24,201 nucleotides of DNA from Lachnospiraceae bacterium M18-1 (GTDB lineage Bacteria; Bacillota; Clostridia; Lachnospirales; Lachnospiraceae): the NCBI GenBank assembly GCA_000403295.2, contig KE159610.1, forward strand, positions 960,353-984,553. The letters run 5' to 3'. This document shows, one piece after another, positions 9,084 through 16,589 of the stretch. The notes under the pieces were generated by a model. It saw only the letters and a list, made by a program, of their open reading frames with translations, searched no databases and had not been told where the DNA came from. How positions within the stretch are numbered: position 1 is the stretch's first letter; each line of letters opens with the position of its first letter. The position numbers and the translations under genes are program-made.

Positions 9084-9168
9084 CCCTGCGGGCATACCTT
9101 TATGCCCAAAAGCAGGGCGAGAACAAAGAAACACCCTGCGGGTATCCCTCTATGCCCAGAAAGCAGGG
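9084..9168 (+). repeat. Two tandem copies of a nested RNA hairpin before the sortase gene
   Basis: Copy 1 spans 9084-9117 and copy 2 spans 9134-9168, with a period of about 50 bp. Each has an outer stem CCCTGC/GCAGGG and an inner stem GGGCAT/ATGCCC (copy 1) or GGGTAT/ATGCCC (copy 2), closing a 6-base loop. The difference in copy 2 changes a C-G pair to U-G, so pairing is kept in the + strand RNA. The loops differ (ACCTTT and CCCTCT). The repeats lie between the DUF6075-like gene and the sortase ribosome-binding site. Confidence 0.8.
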
Positions 9169-9192
9169 CAGGATTAAGGAAAGGAATAATTT

Positions 9193-9978
9193 ATGAATCT
9201 GAAAAACTATAAATGTATTCTATGTATCGCTGCCGCTGTTACCTTTTTAGGAGCAGCAGTTTTTTGCGGCTTTAAGATTTACACCCATTACCAGCAGATA
9301 GACGAGCAGACGGAAGCCTTTGCGGAGATTGCCGAGGTTGTGGAGAACGCCGAGCCAGAAGAAGAACCGCCAAAAGATAAGGATACGCCCGTCAGCGAGG
9401 GCGAGGATATATTGGCGAAATACAAGGAACTGTATTTGCAGAATGAGGATATGGTCGGTTGGATTGCCATTGACGGAACAGGTATCAACTACCCCGTCAT
9501 GCAGAGCAGGAACAGCCCGAATTTCTATCTGAAACACAGCTTTGAAAAGGAATACAGCGATTTGGGAGTGCCGTATATCCAAGAGGACTGCGACATCCTC
9601 ACAAGCGACAATCTGGTTATTTACGGACACCACATCAAAGGCGGCAGGATGTTCGGGGCGTTGGAAGATTACAAATCCAAGAACTTTTATGAGAAGCATA
9701 AGACCGTCCAGTTTGACACGCTCACGGAGCAGGCAGAGTATGAAATCATCGCCGTTTTTAAGACCGTGGCGTACAGTTCGGAGGGCTACCGCTACTATGA
9801 TTTTGTCAATGCGGAAAATGAAAAAGAATTTGATGCCTATGTCGGGAAGTGTAAGGAGCTTGCCTTGTATGATACGGGCGTGACCGCTGAATACGGGGAT
9901 AAGCTCATTACCCTCTCCACCTGCGAATACTCGGCACAGAACGGCAGGCTTGTCGTCGTGGCAAAAAAGGTAAACTGA
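9193..9978 (+). CDS. Class B sortase
   Basis: This 261-residue membrane-anchored cysteine transpeptidase joins a sorted protein to the cell wall. An N-terminal membrane segment (about 9-28) is followed by an acidic linker (35-70) and the sortase barrel. The active site is visible: His in VIYGHH (146-147), Cys244 in LSTCEYS, and Arg252 in NGRLVVVAKK. The segment NFYLKHSFEKEYSDLGVPYI and the long helix before the Cys are class B features. AAGGA lies upstream of the ATG. Sortases of this type are common between virB4 and the CD1108 gene in Clostridia ICEs. Its substrate is not in the window. Confidence 0.93.
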   Translation: MNLKNYKCILCIAAAVTFLGAAVFCGFKIYTHYQQIDEQTEAFAEIAEVVENAEPEEEPPKDKDTPVSEGEDILAKYKELYLQNEDMVGWIAIDGTGINYPVMQSRNSPNFYLKHSFEKEYSDLGVPYIQEDCDILTSDNLVIYGHHIKGGRMFGALEDYKSKNFYEKHKTVQFDTLTEQAEYEIIAVFKTVAYSSEGYRYYDFVNAENEKEFDAYVGKCKELALYDTGVTAEYGDKLITLSTCEYSAQNGRLVVVAKKVN

Positions 9979-10016
9979 CATGACCGCAAATCTTCTGGGA
10001 AAGGAGGTCGGATTTT

Positions 10017-11834
10017 ATGGCTGATATAAAGACCAGAGATGCGGTTAAAGGCACAATTAAGACGCTTGATAAGGCGGCTGTTGCAGGGGAACGCATGAAA
10101 TCCGCTTACACCAAGACAAAGGACAAGGCGGAGCAGGGATATTATGCAGAGGGAAATTCCCCCACGGAATATGCCGCCGACAAGGTTTCCCATGCTTCGG
10201 GGCGTATCAAGGACGAGGGCATCCACCAATTTAATAAGCAGGGGCAGAAAAACGCTGAAGCCACAAGGGAAAATATCGGTAAGGCAAAGGATAAAATCGC
10301 CGACTTTAAGGCAAAGCGGGCGAAGAAAGCCGCAGAGCAGAAAACAATGCGGAATAAGGCAGGACAAAACGCCATGCGTACAATGGGACAGGACGGCTTG
10401 CAGGAAATACAAGGGACTGCGAGCCGTCCCGCTGTTTCTGCTACTTCTACCAAGACCGAAACGCCCCAGACGGCGGCAAACTCATTGATAAAGACCAGAC
10501 AGCAGGGAAAGCGGACGATAAAGACAACCGCCAGAAATGCGGAAAAAACCGTCAAGACCACAGCCAAAGGCACGGTCAAGGCGACGGAAAAAGGCGTGAA
10601 AACCGCAAAGGCGACATCCAAGACAGCGATTAAGACCAGGTCGCAGACCGTAAAGGCGGCGCAGAAAACGGCGAAAGCGTCTGCCAAAGCCGCCCAGAAA
10701 GCGGCGCAGACAGCGAAAGCCACCGCAAAGGCGACAGCCGAAGCAACGAAAGGCACGGTCAAGGCGACCATTGCGGCAGTTAAGGCGATTATCGCAGGGA
10801 CTAAGGCGTTGATTTCTGCCCTTATCGCAGGCGGCTGGATTGCCGTCGTGATAATCCTCATCGTCGTCCTGCTTGGGTGCGCCGTTTCCCTGTTCGGGGG
10901 CGGCAGCGACAGCACATCCTATACCCCTGTCAGTGCGGAGGTCGAAGCTTACACGCCATTGATACAGAAGTATGCGAAGCAGTACGGAATCCCCGAATAT
11001 GTGGAGCTTATCAAGGCGGTGATGATGCAGGAATCTGGCGGTAAAGGCAACGACCCGATGCAGGCGGCGGAGGGGAGCTTCAACAAAAAGTACCCCCATC
11101 AGCCGAACGGCATCAAAGACCCCGAATATTCCATTGAGTGCGGCGTGCAGGAATTAAAAGCCGCCCTCACATCAGCCGAAGTGGAAAGCCCGATTGACAT
11201 GGAGCGTATCAAGCTCGCCCTGCAGGGATACAACTTCGGCAACGGGTATATCTCATGGGCAAAGACCAACTACGGCGGCTATTCCTATGCAAATGCGGTG
11301 GAGTTTTCCGCAATGCAGGCACAGCGGCTCGGTTGGGAGAAATACGGTGACACGCAGTACCCCGCCCATGTGTTACGCTACTACCCATACGGGCGGGCAT
11401 TCACAAGCGGAGGAAACCAAGCCATTGTAGAAGTTGCCTTAACACAGCTCGGCAACGAGGGCGGGCAGCCTTATTGGAGCTGGTATGGATTTGGCGGGCG
11501 TGTGGAATGGTGTGCCTGCTTCGCATCGTGGTGTGCCGACCAGTGCGGCTATCTGGAAAGCGGAATTGTGCCGAAATTCTCCCTCTGCTCGGACGGCGTA
11601 AACTGGTTCAAGGGCAAAGGACAATGGCAGGACAAGGACTATGAGCCGCAGGCAGGCGACCTCATTTTCTTTGATTGGGGGAGCGACGGCTCAATCGACC
11701 ATGTAGGCATTGTAGAGAGATGCGAGAATGGAACGGTCTACACCGTGGAGGGCAACTCTGGGGATGCCTGCAAACAGCAGAGCTATCCAGTCGGGAGCGG
11801 CTCTATCTACGGTTACGGATGCCCAAACTATTAG
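10017..11834 (+). CDS. Bifunctional cell-wall hydrolase of the conjugation apparatus (CD1108-like; lysozyme-like plus CHAP/NlpC-P60)
   Basis: This 605-residue, VirB1-like protein is expected to open peptidoglycan for the mating channel. Residues 1-150 are charged and helical. Residues about 160-255 are a Lys/Ala/Thr-rich repetitive stretch (units like KATAKAT, KTAKAT). A membrane segment follows at about 265-293 (GGWIAVVIILIVVLLGCAVSLF). The lysozyme-like domain spans about 308-455, with likely catalytic Glu339 in MMQESGG. The CHAP-type amidase/peptidase domain spans about 467-605, with Cys499 in EWCACFASWC, His562 in IDHVGIV and Asn580 in VEGN. Length and order match the CD1108 family. GGAGG lies upstream of the ATG. 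It is the last gene of the conjugation operon before a terminator. Confidence 0.93.
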   Translation: MADIKTRDAVKGTIKTLDKAAVAGERMKSAYTKTKDKAEQGYYAEGNSPTEYAADKVSHASGRIKDEGIHQFNKQGQKNAEATRENIGKAKDKIADFKAKRAKKAAEQKTMRNKAGQNAMRTMGQDGLQEIQGTASRPAVSATSTKTETPQTAANSLIKTRQQGKRTIKTTARNAEKTVKTTAKGTVKATEKGVKTAKATSKTAIKTRSQTVKAAQKTAKASAKAAQKAAQTAKATAKATAEATKGTVKATIAAVKAIIAGTKALISALIAGGWIAVVIILIVVLLGCAVSLFGGGSDSTSYTPVSAEVEAYTPLIQKYAKQYGIPEYVELIKAVMMQESGGKGNDPMQAAEGSFNKKYPHQPNGIKDPEYSIECGVQELKAALTSAEVESPIDMERIKLALQGYNFGNGYISWAKTNYGGYSYANAVEFSAMQAQRLGWEKYGDTQYPAHVLRYYPYGRAFTSGGNQAIVEVALTQLGNEGGQPYWSWYGFGGRVEWCACFASWCADQCGYLESGIVPKFSLCSDGVNWFKGKGQWQDKDYEPQAGDLIFFDWGSDGSIDHVGIVERCENGTVYTVEGNSGDACKQQSYPVGSGSIYGYGCPNY

Positions 11835-11842
11835 TTGGGCGG

Positions 11843-11886
11843 AGCAAAAGGAAACCAGAGGTCAATCCTCTGGCTCTTTTGCTTTA
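11843..11886. terminator. Bidirectional terminator between conjugation operon and regulator pseudogene
   Basis: CCAGAGG (11855-11861) and CCTCTGG (11867-11873) form a perfect 7-bp stem with a 5-base loop. Outside it, AGCAAAAG and CTTTTGCT can extend the stem. T-rich sequence follows on the + strand and A-rich sequence precedes it, so it can serve both convergent transcripts. The minus-strand gene's stop codon lies in the loop. Confidence 0.8.
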
Positions 11887-12221
11887 CATAGCCCGTTTAC
11901 AGTTGCTTCAACAACGGACAGTTCTTTGTCATCCAGTCGGTCAAGCATAGCATCCAAACGTCTTCGGATAGAACTTTTCTTTGCTTTTTCCTCAGTATGT
12001 ATATGTTCGTCAACTGATACATCAAACATTGTGATAAGTTGAAGAAATAGCTCTATGCTTGGATACTGCCCCTCATTTTCAACAGCTTAAAGATGTCTGG
12101 GATTATAATCAATAATCTCCGCAAGCTGTTCTCTGGTCACGCCTTGAGCTTTACGGGCTTTTTTGATTGCCAGTCCTAACGGTCTGAAATCAAAGTCAAA
12201 ATCGTTGTTTCTTTTGTCCAT
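11862..12221 (-). pseudogene. XRE-family helix-turn-helix regulator broken by an in-frame stop
   Basis: On the minus strand an ATG at 12221 with AGGTGG 7 bases upstream opens MDKRNNDFDFDFRPLGLAIK, then KARKAQGVTREQLAEIIDYN and PRHL. The next codon (45) is TAA at 12087-12089. The same frame then continues with no further stop through AVENEGQYPSIELFLQLITM to a TGA at 11862, a total of 120 codons. The pattern RxLxxxIKKARxxxGxTREQLAE..PRH(x)xxxENEGxxPS is that of small XRE-type DNA-binding regulators found in ICEs. The lost residue is normally Gln after PRH-hydrophobic, so a single CAA to TAA change is the simplest explanation. The remaining 44-residue product would end inside the helix-turn-helix. 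A sequencing error cannot be ruled out. Confidence 0.8.
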
Positions 12222-12259
12222 GCGTTCACCACCTGTACTCTGAAAACTTTTACCCTTAT

Positions 12260-12288
12260 ATTTTACAGAGGTGTGGTATCCTACTAAA
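12260..12288 (-). promoter_or_regulatory. Candidate promoter of the XRE regulator
   Basis: Read on the minus strand, TTTAGT (12288-12283), a 17-base spacer and TAAAAT (12265-12260) give a plausible sigma-A promoter about 39 bases upstream of the regulator ATG. The -10 is good and the -35 weak. One arm of a 9-bp inverted repeat (12291-12299) abuts its -35. Confidence 0.45.
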
Positions 12289-12290
12289 CG

Positions 12291-12388
12291 ATGTGAAATC
12301 CTATTTGCATAATTGTTGCTATTTATATAAGCGGTTATAATAGATGTAAATTAGCACATAAATGGATGTTCTTTCTAAAATTTCACAT
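12291..12388. repeat. 9-bp inverted repeat bracketing the response-regulator promoter
   Basis: ATGTGAAAT (12291-12299) and ATTTCACAT (12380-12388) are exact inverted copies 80 bp apart. The first abuts the candidate -35 of the divergent XRE gene; the second lies downstream of the + strand -10. They are candidate paired operator half-sites for a regulator acting on both divergent genes. Confidence 0.55.
12313..12341 (+). promoter_or_regulatory. Sigma-A promoter of the two-component operon
   Basis: TTGTTG (12313-12318), a 17-base spacer and a perfect TATAAT (12336-12341) lie about 90 bases upstream of the response-regulator start. Transcription would begin near 12348, giving a leader of about 85 nt that contains the operator-like palindrome at 12392-12404. 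Confidence 0.75.
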
Positions 12389-12391
12389 TCG

Positions 12392-12404
12392 CTCCATATT
12401 GGAG
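12392..12404. promoter_or_regulatory. Operator-like palindrome upstream of the response regulator
   Basis: CTCCA-TAT-TGGAG is a perfect 5-bp inverted repeat. Its core and right flank (TCCATATTGGAGTGTTA) match a sequence in front of the transporter permease gene (TCCATATAGGAATGTTA at 14288-14304) with two differences. TTTCACA precedes both copies at similar distance. Confidence 0.6.
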
Positions 12405-12432
12405 TGTTAAACTGAAAAAAGAGGTGATTTAT

Positions 12433-13095
12433 ATGGCGACATTACTTATTGTTGAAGATGACCGAAAAACAAATGAAGCGATTTGCGAGTATTTGAAATT
12501 AGCGGGACACAAATTAATTCCTGCGTATGACGGGGAATCTGCGCTGCAATGTTTTAGCAATAGCAGGATTGACTTAATTGTACTTGACATTATGCTTCCA
12601 AAAATATCGGGGCTTTCTGTTTTGCATGAAATCAGAGAAAAAAGTTCTGTCCCGATACTTATGCTAACAGCAATAGGGGACGAATATACACAAGTTTCCA
12701 GCTTTGACGGACAGGCAGATGACTATATCGTAAAACCCTTTTCCATGATTTTGTTAGGGCGGCGCATTACTGCACTTTTAAGAAGAAGCGGAAAGGGGAT
12801 TTTACCAGATACAATCGAATTTGGAAATGTAATTGTAGATTTTTTAGGTTATACAGCAAAAGATGACAATGGAAAAATCGACGTTACTCCAAAAGAGATT
12901 GACTTGCTGAAATTGTTTGTGGAGCATAAAGGACTGGTTCTGACCCGTTCTCAGATACTTGACGATTTATGGGGCGACAGCCATCCTATTATTGACAGGA
13001 CAGTAGATACTTATATAAAAAACCTGCGAAAAAAACTGCATCTTGACTGCATTGTTACTGTAAAAGGAATTGGATATAAATATGAGGTGGACTAA
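12433..13095 (+). CDS. OmpR-family response regulator
   Basis: This 220-residue regulator starts at ATG 12433 (MATLLIVEDD) after AGAGGTG; the in-frame GTG at 12424 overlaps that ribosome-binding site. The receiver domain (1-115) has the acidic pair Asp9-Asp10, phospho-acceptor Asp52 in LIVLDIMLP, Thr79 and Lys101 in YIVKPF. The C-terminal winged helix (about 130-218) contains VTPKEIDLLKLFVEHKG and RTVDTYIKNLRKKL. One base separates its stop from the histidine kinase ATG, so the pair forms an operon. It probably controls the ABC transporter downstream, given the shared operator-like sequence. The closest remembered relatives are VncR-type regulators linked to Vex transporters; that link is inference. 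Confidence 0.93.
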   Translation: MATLLIVEDDRKTNEAICEYLKLAGHKLIPAYDGESALQCFSNSRIDLIVLDIMLPKISGLSVLHEIREKSSVPILMLTAIGDEYTQVSSFDGQADDYIVKPFSMILLGRRITALLRRSGKGILPDTIEFGNVIVDFLGYTAKDDNGKIDVTPKEIDLLKLFVEHKGLVLTRSQILDDLWGDSHPIIDRTVDTYIKNLRKKLHLDCIVTVKGIGYKYEVD

Positions 13096-13096
13096 T

Positions 13097-14218
13097 ATGG
13101 CACGAATAAAAATATTTCCTAAAACATTTTTATATACATTGAGCGTCTTGATATTTATTGTAATAACTGCACATGGCATCATGTATGTTCTTGCCCCGCA
13201 AATATCTTTAGGGCTTGTTGGCGAGAAAGGAATGGAACTGGACGGATTTTTCGTCAGTACGGACGTAGATGCCTCACAGTTTGTAACATTTACGATAAAA
13301 CGTGCCCTGCCTGTTTCTGTTTCCTGTTGTATCGTGATTGCCATTGTCTGTGCTGCACTTTTTTCCAGAAGCATAACACGAAATATTTGTCATTTATCAG
13401 AAACAGCGCAGCGCATGACAAAAATGGATAAATCTGCGATATGTTCTGTAACTTCGGGAGATGAAATTGAAGATTTGGCAGAGAATATCAATAGCCTTTA
13501 TAGGAATTTGCTGAAGGCAATCCATAATCTTGAATTAGAAAAAAAGTATGTGCAGGAAAGCGAGAAATTGAAAATAGATTTTTTACGTGCGGCTTCCCAC
13601 GAATTAAAAACGCCTGTTACTGCTTTAAACGCCACTCTTGAAAATATGATACTTGGAGTAGGAAAATATCAAGACTATGACGTATATCTGCCAGAGTGCA
13701 AAGAAATAACAGAACAGCTTTCCGAGATGATACATGAAATTTTAGAAACATCCAAAATGAATATTACAAATGAAGAAAAACCGACCGAAATAAATTTGCC
13801 AGAACTGCTCACAAACCTTTGTGAGCCATATAAACTGATTGCCGCTGCAAACGAGATAAATTTTTCTGTCTGCCTGCCACAACATTTTACAGTCAGTATA
13901 CCCATTTCCTTATTTGAAAAGGCAGTTTCTAATATTCTTGCAAATGCAGTTGCATATACAGAAAGCGGGAAGCTGATTTCTGTTTCTATGGATGGCAGAA
14001 ATCTTGTTGTTGAAAATGAATGTGTCCCTGTTCGTCAATCCGAAATCCCCCGGTTGTTTGAGCCATTTTACCGTCTTGATTATGCAAGAAGCAGAGAGCA
14101 AGGAGGAAATGGCTTAGGCTTGTATATTGTGGACACTATTTTTTCTGCACTTTCTATTCCATATACATTTCAAGCGAAAGACAATCCGCAAAGAATGTGT
14201 TTTACTATATATTTATGA
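13097..14218 (+). CDS. Membrane sensor histidine kinase
   Basis: This 373-residue kinase starts at ATG 13097 after GAGGTGG. Two membrane segments (about 9-33 and 71-89) enclose an outside loop of about 37 residues, too short for a classical sensory domain. A HAMP-like linker (90-140) leads to the H-box with phospho-acceptor His168 (RAASHELKTPVTAL). The N-box is SNILANAVAY (about 278-287) and the G-box is GGNGLGLYIV (336-345). All elements needed for autophosphorylation are present. The short loop suggests it senses a membrane or envelope signal, perhaps with the linked transporter, as in antimicrobial-peptide systems; this is inference. A strong terminator follows the stop. Confidence 0.93.
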   Translation: MARIKIFPKTFLYTLSVLIFIVITAHGIMYVLAPQISLGLVGEKGMELDGFFVSTDVDASQFVTFTIKRALPVSVSCCIVIAIVCAALFSRSITRNICHLSETAQRMTKMDKSAICSVTSGDEIEDLAENINSLYRNLLKAIHNLELEKKYVQESEKLKIDFLRAASHELKTPVTALNATLENMILGVGKYQDYDVYLPECKEITEQLSEMIHEILETSKMNITNEEKPTEINLPELLTNLCEPYKLIAAANEINFSVCLPQHFTVSIPISLFEKAVSNILANAVAYTESGKLISVSMDGRNLVVENECVPVRQSEIPRLFEPFYRLDYARSREQGGNGLGLYIVDTIFSALSIPYTFQAKDNPQRMCFTIYL

Positions 14219-14226
14219 TGAAAAAC

Positions 14227-14252
14227 CCTCCGATGTTTCGGAGGATTTTTTT
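14227..14252 (+). terminator. Rho-independent terminator after the histidine kinase
   Basis: CCTCCGA (14227-14233), loop TGTT, TCGGAGG (14238-14244), then ATTTTTTT. It is a perfect 7-bp GC-rich stem with U-tract nine bases after the kinase stop codon, so the transporter genes need their own promoter. Confidence 0.93.
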
Positions 14253-14275
14253 CTTCCGTTTATTTTTCACAGATA

Positions 14276-14313
14276 TTCCATATACGTTCCATATAGGAAT
14301 GTTATTTTAATAT
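14276..14313 (+). promoter_or_regulatory. Candidate response-regulator-activated promoter of the ABC transporter
   Basis: TTCCATATA occurs twice as a direct repeat (14276-14284 and 14287-14295), 11 bp apart, the spacing OmpR-type regulators favour. The second copy is also the left half of the palindrome TTCC-ATATA-GGAA (14287-14299). A -10-like TAATAT lies at 14308-14313, but no good -35 exists 17 bp upstream; the repeats occupy that position. This is the layout of a promoter that needs an activator. The ribosome-binding site CGGAGG is at 14334-14339. Confidence 0.55.
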
Positions 14314-14346
14314 TGTGTTCAAAAAATAAAAAACGGAGGTATCAAT

Positions 14347-15780
14347 ATGAATTTTTTAAAACGGGCAATGTTATATGTTACTCGAAAAAAAGGGAAAAGC
14401 ATAGTGCTTTTTTGTATATTGCTTATTATGGCAACCTTTGTCTTGTCGGGATTGTCTATCGGGAAAGCTACAAAACAAGCACAGCAAAATCTGCGTCAAA
14501 GCCTTGGCGGTTCTTTTCATGTCTGGACGGACTACACAGATAATAACCCCTATCTGCATAAAGAATCGGACGAGGATGAAAGTGGAGGGACTGGATATAT
14601 CATGTATTCCACAGAGCAGTTATCCTCTGATATGGTGAAAAATATCCGTGATATAGCAGGAGTGAAATATTGCGATGCATTTGATGAAACATTACTGGAT
14701 TTTGAACAGTTGTCTTTTTTCAAGGGGACAATTCCTTTGGAGGAAGAATTAGGGAATAGCACGACTACGGTAAGTCTATGGCGTTCCGAAGAACACAATT
14801 TGTTTACAAATGGTGTTGTCAAACTAACGGAAGGCAGGCATATTACAGAAAAAGATACGGGGAAAGCAATTATTTGTAAAGATTTGGCTGATAAAAATGG
14901 CTTAGGGATAGGCGATATGCTGAAAACGAGGTCTATGGATGGGCGCAGCATGACACTGGAAATCGTTGGATTGTTTACAGCAATGGAAACAGAAAAAATC
15001 GGCAAGAATATAGAGGGCTATAATAAAATACAGAATCGGGTGTTTATAGATATAGCGTCGGCAATTCTTATCGAGAACACCCCTGCAGTTCAGGGATTTT
15101 CAGAAGTTTCAATTACCATAAACGACCCAGAAGAAATGGATGAAATTATCGAAAAAGTGAAAAAGACGCCTGGATTTAAAGAGGATGGATTTACGATTGA
15201 TACGGACAATGAAACTTATGAAAATACGGCTTCCTCTCTGGAAAGTATGGATAAACTGGTGATAGGTCTGCTGATTGCGGCTATCCTTGTCAGCGTTGTA
15301 ATCTTATCGCTTATTCTTACTCTATGGGGAAAATCACGTGTCCGTGAAACAGGTGTGTTCCTCTCGCTTGGCATAAAAAAGACAGACATTATAGGGCAAT
15401 ATCTGACAGAAGTATTGCTGATTGCAATCGTTGCTTTTGGGATTTCCTTTTTTACAAGTAATATGGTTTCAAACCGTATCGCCGATGTGCTTTTACAACA
15501 GGATATACAGAATAAAATAGAAGAACCGAATGACGTGCAGCAAGATGACATTGCGATAGAATCGTTTGAAAGTACAGCATTAGGAGGTGTAGACAATATA
15601 GAATTGAGCGGTGCAGAAAATACAGATTATTTGGAAACGGATATTGAAGTTTCTGTAAGCATAGAAAATTTATTACAGTTATATCTTGTTGGATTTGTAA
15701 TTATCATTGTATCTGTTATGATATCGTCTATTGCGGTCATGCGTTTGAAGCCGCGTGAAATTTTATCCCGCATGAGTTAG
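14347..15780 (+). CDS. FtsX-type ABC transporter permease
   Basis: This 477-residue permease has the MacB/FtsX layout: one N-terminal membrane helix (about 18-38), a large extracytoplasmic domain (about 45-300), then three helices (about 303-325, 353-375 and 443-465). The cytoplasmic motif GKSRVRETGVFLSLGIKKTDI between helices 2 and 3 is typical of FtsX permeases. An acidic insert (about 385-440) lies between helices 3 and 4. The terminus RLKPREILSRMS is also typical. It works with the next gene's ATPase. Size and gene order are closer to Vex-type peptide exporters than to the longer BceB permeases. Substrate unknown; a bacteriocin or lantibiotic-type peptide is possible. Confidence 0.9.
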   Translation: MNFLKRAMLYVTRKKGKSIVLFCILLIMATFVLSGLSIGKATKQAQQNLRQSLGGSFHVWTDYTDNNPYLHKESDEDESGGTGYIMYSTEQLSSDMVKNIRDIAGVKYCDAFDETLLDFEQLSFFKGTIPLEEELGNSTTTVSLWRSEEHNLFTNGVVKLTEGRHITEKDTGKAIICKDLADKNGLGIGDMLKTRSMDGRSMTLEIVGLFTAMETEKIGKNIEGYNKIQNRVFIDIASAILIENTPAVQGFSEVSITINDPEEMDEIIEKVKKTPGFKEDGFTIDTDNETYENTASSLESMDKLVIGLLIAAILVSVVILSLILTLWGKSRVRETGVFLSLGIKKTDIIGQYLTEVLLIAIVAFGISFFTSNMVSNRIADVLLQQDIQNKIEEPNDVQQDDIAIESFESTALGGVDNIELSGAENTDYLETDIEVSVSIENLLQLYLVGFVIIIVSVMISSIAVMRLKPREILSRMS

Positions 15781-15792
15781 GAGGAGAAAAAG

Positions 15793-16422
15793 ATGACAAC
15801 GCTAATATGTGAAAACGTAACATATCAATATGAAAAAGGCTCAAAGGTCTTAGAACATATAACAACTCAATTTGAAACAGGAAAAATGTATGCGATACTT
15901 GGCGCATCTGGTTCTGGGAAAACGACCCTGTTATCATTGATAGGCGGTCTTGATATTCCACAGGAAGGAAAAATTATGTTTCATGACAGGGATATATCGG
16001 AGCAGGGACTTGAATACCATAGGCGCAATCATGTTTCTGTCATATTCCAGAATTACAATCTTATTGATTATATGACGCCGATTGAAAACGTAAAATTGAC
16101 TGCAAAACAGGACGCCCTGCCAATATTAAAGCAGCTTGGATTGACGGAGGATGAAGCAAAACGAAATGTAATGAAACTGTCGGGAGGACAGCAGCAGCGT
16201 GTGGCAATCGCCCGTACACTGGTATCGAATGCCCCTGTTATTTTAGCGGATGAACCAACGGGAAATTTAGACAAAGATACTGCCGCAGAAATTACGGGGA
16301 TTTTGAAAAATTGCGCCCATCAGATGAATAAATGCGTAATTATTGTTACCCACTCCAACGACCTTGTAAAACAAGCGGATACCGTTTTTCAGTTAAAAAA
16401 AGGCAGGTTGCTTCAAATATGA
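15793..16422 (+). CDS. ABC transporter ATPase (LolD/MacB/Vex2 type)
   Basis: This 209-residue ATPase is complete. Walker A is GASGSGKT (37-44), the Q-loop Gln is residue 86, the signature is LSGGQQQ (129-135), Walker B is VILADEPTGNLD (149-160, Asp-Glu 153-154) and the switch His is 187 in VTHSND. The DEPTGNLD motif is diagnostic of the FtsX-partner (MacB/LolD) subfamily. It lies 12 bp after the permease with AGGAGG between them. Its stop codon overlaps the next gene's start (ATGA), so the three are cotranslated. Confidence 0.96.
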   Translation: MTTLICENVTYQYEKGSKVLEHITTQFETGKMYAILGASGSGKTTLLSLIGGLDIPQEGKIMFHDRDISEQGLEYHRRNHVSVIFQNYNLIDYMTPIENVKLTAKQDALPILKQLGLTEDEAKRNVMKLSGGQQQRVAIARTLVSNAPVILADEPTGNLDKDTAAEITGILKNCAHQMNKCVIIVTHSNDLVKQADTVFQLKKGRLLQI

Positions 16423-16589
16423 AATACGAGTGGATATATTGTCCGATTTGCAAAAAAAAGACGCATAACAAATTTAGGGAAGATACTGTTTTGAAAAACT
16501 ATCCGCTTTATTGTCCAAAATGTAAACGGGAAACGATAATTAACGCAAAAAATATGCAAGTATTTATCATCACAGAGCCAGACACATAG
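16419..16589 (+). CDS. Cysteine-rich KTR-domain small protein
   Basis: This 56-residue protein begins MKYEWIYCPICKKKTHNKFR. Two CxxC pairs (YCPIC and YCPKC) form a likely zinc ribbon around KKKTHNKFREDT, the hallmark of the cysteine-rich KTR family. These small proteins recur as the last gene behind resistance or transporter cargo in ICEs of gut Firmicutes; their role is unknown. The ATG overlaps the ATPase stop codon, so it is translationally coupled. Longer upstream in-frame starts lie wholly inside the ATPase gene and were rejected. Confidence 0.88.
   Translation: MKYEWIYCPICKKKTHNKFREDTVLKNYPLYCPKCKRETIINAKNMQVFIITEPDT

Noticed and set aside
9060..9192. Repeated units resembling a very short CRISPR array
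   Set aside because: Only two copies, each itself a hairpin with altered internal bases, and no further repeats or cas genes; better explained as duplicated RNA structure.
9247..9981. 244-codon minus-strand frame opposite the sortase gene
   Set aside because: Antisense of a gene with a complete sortase active site; no family features of its own.
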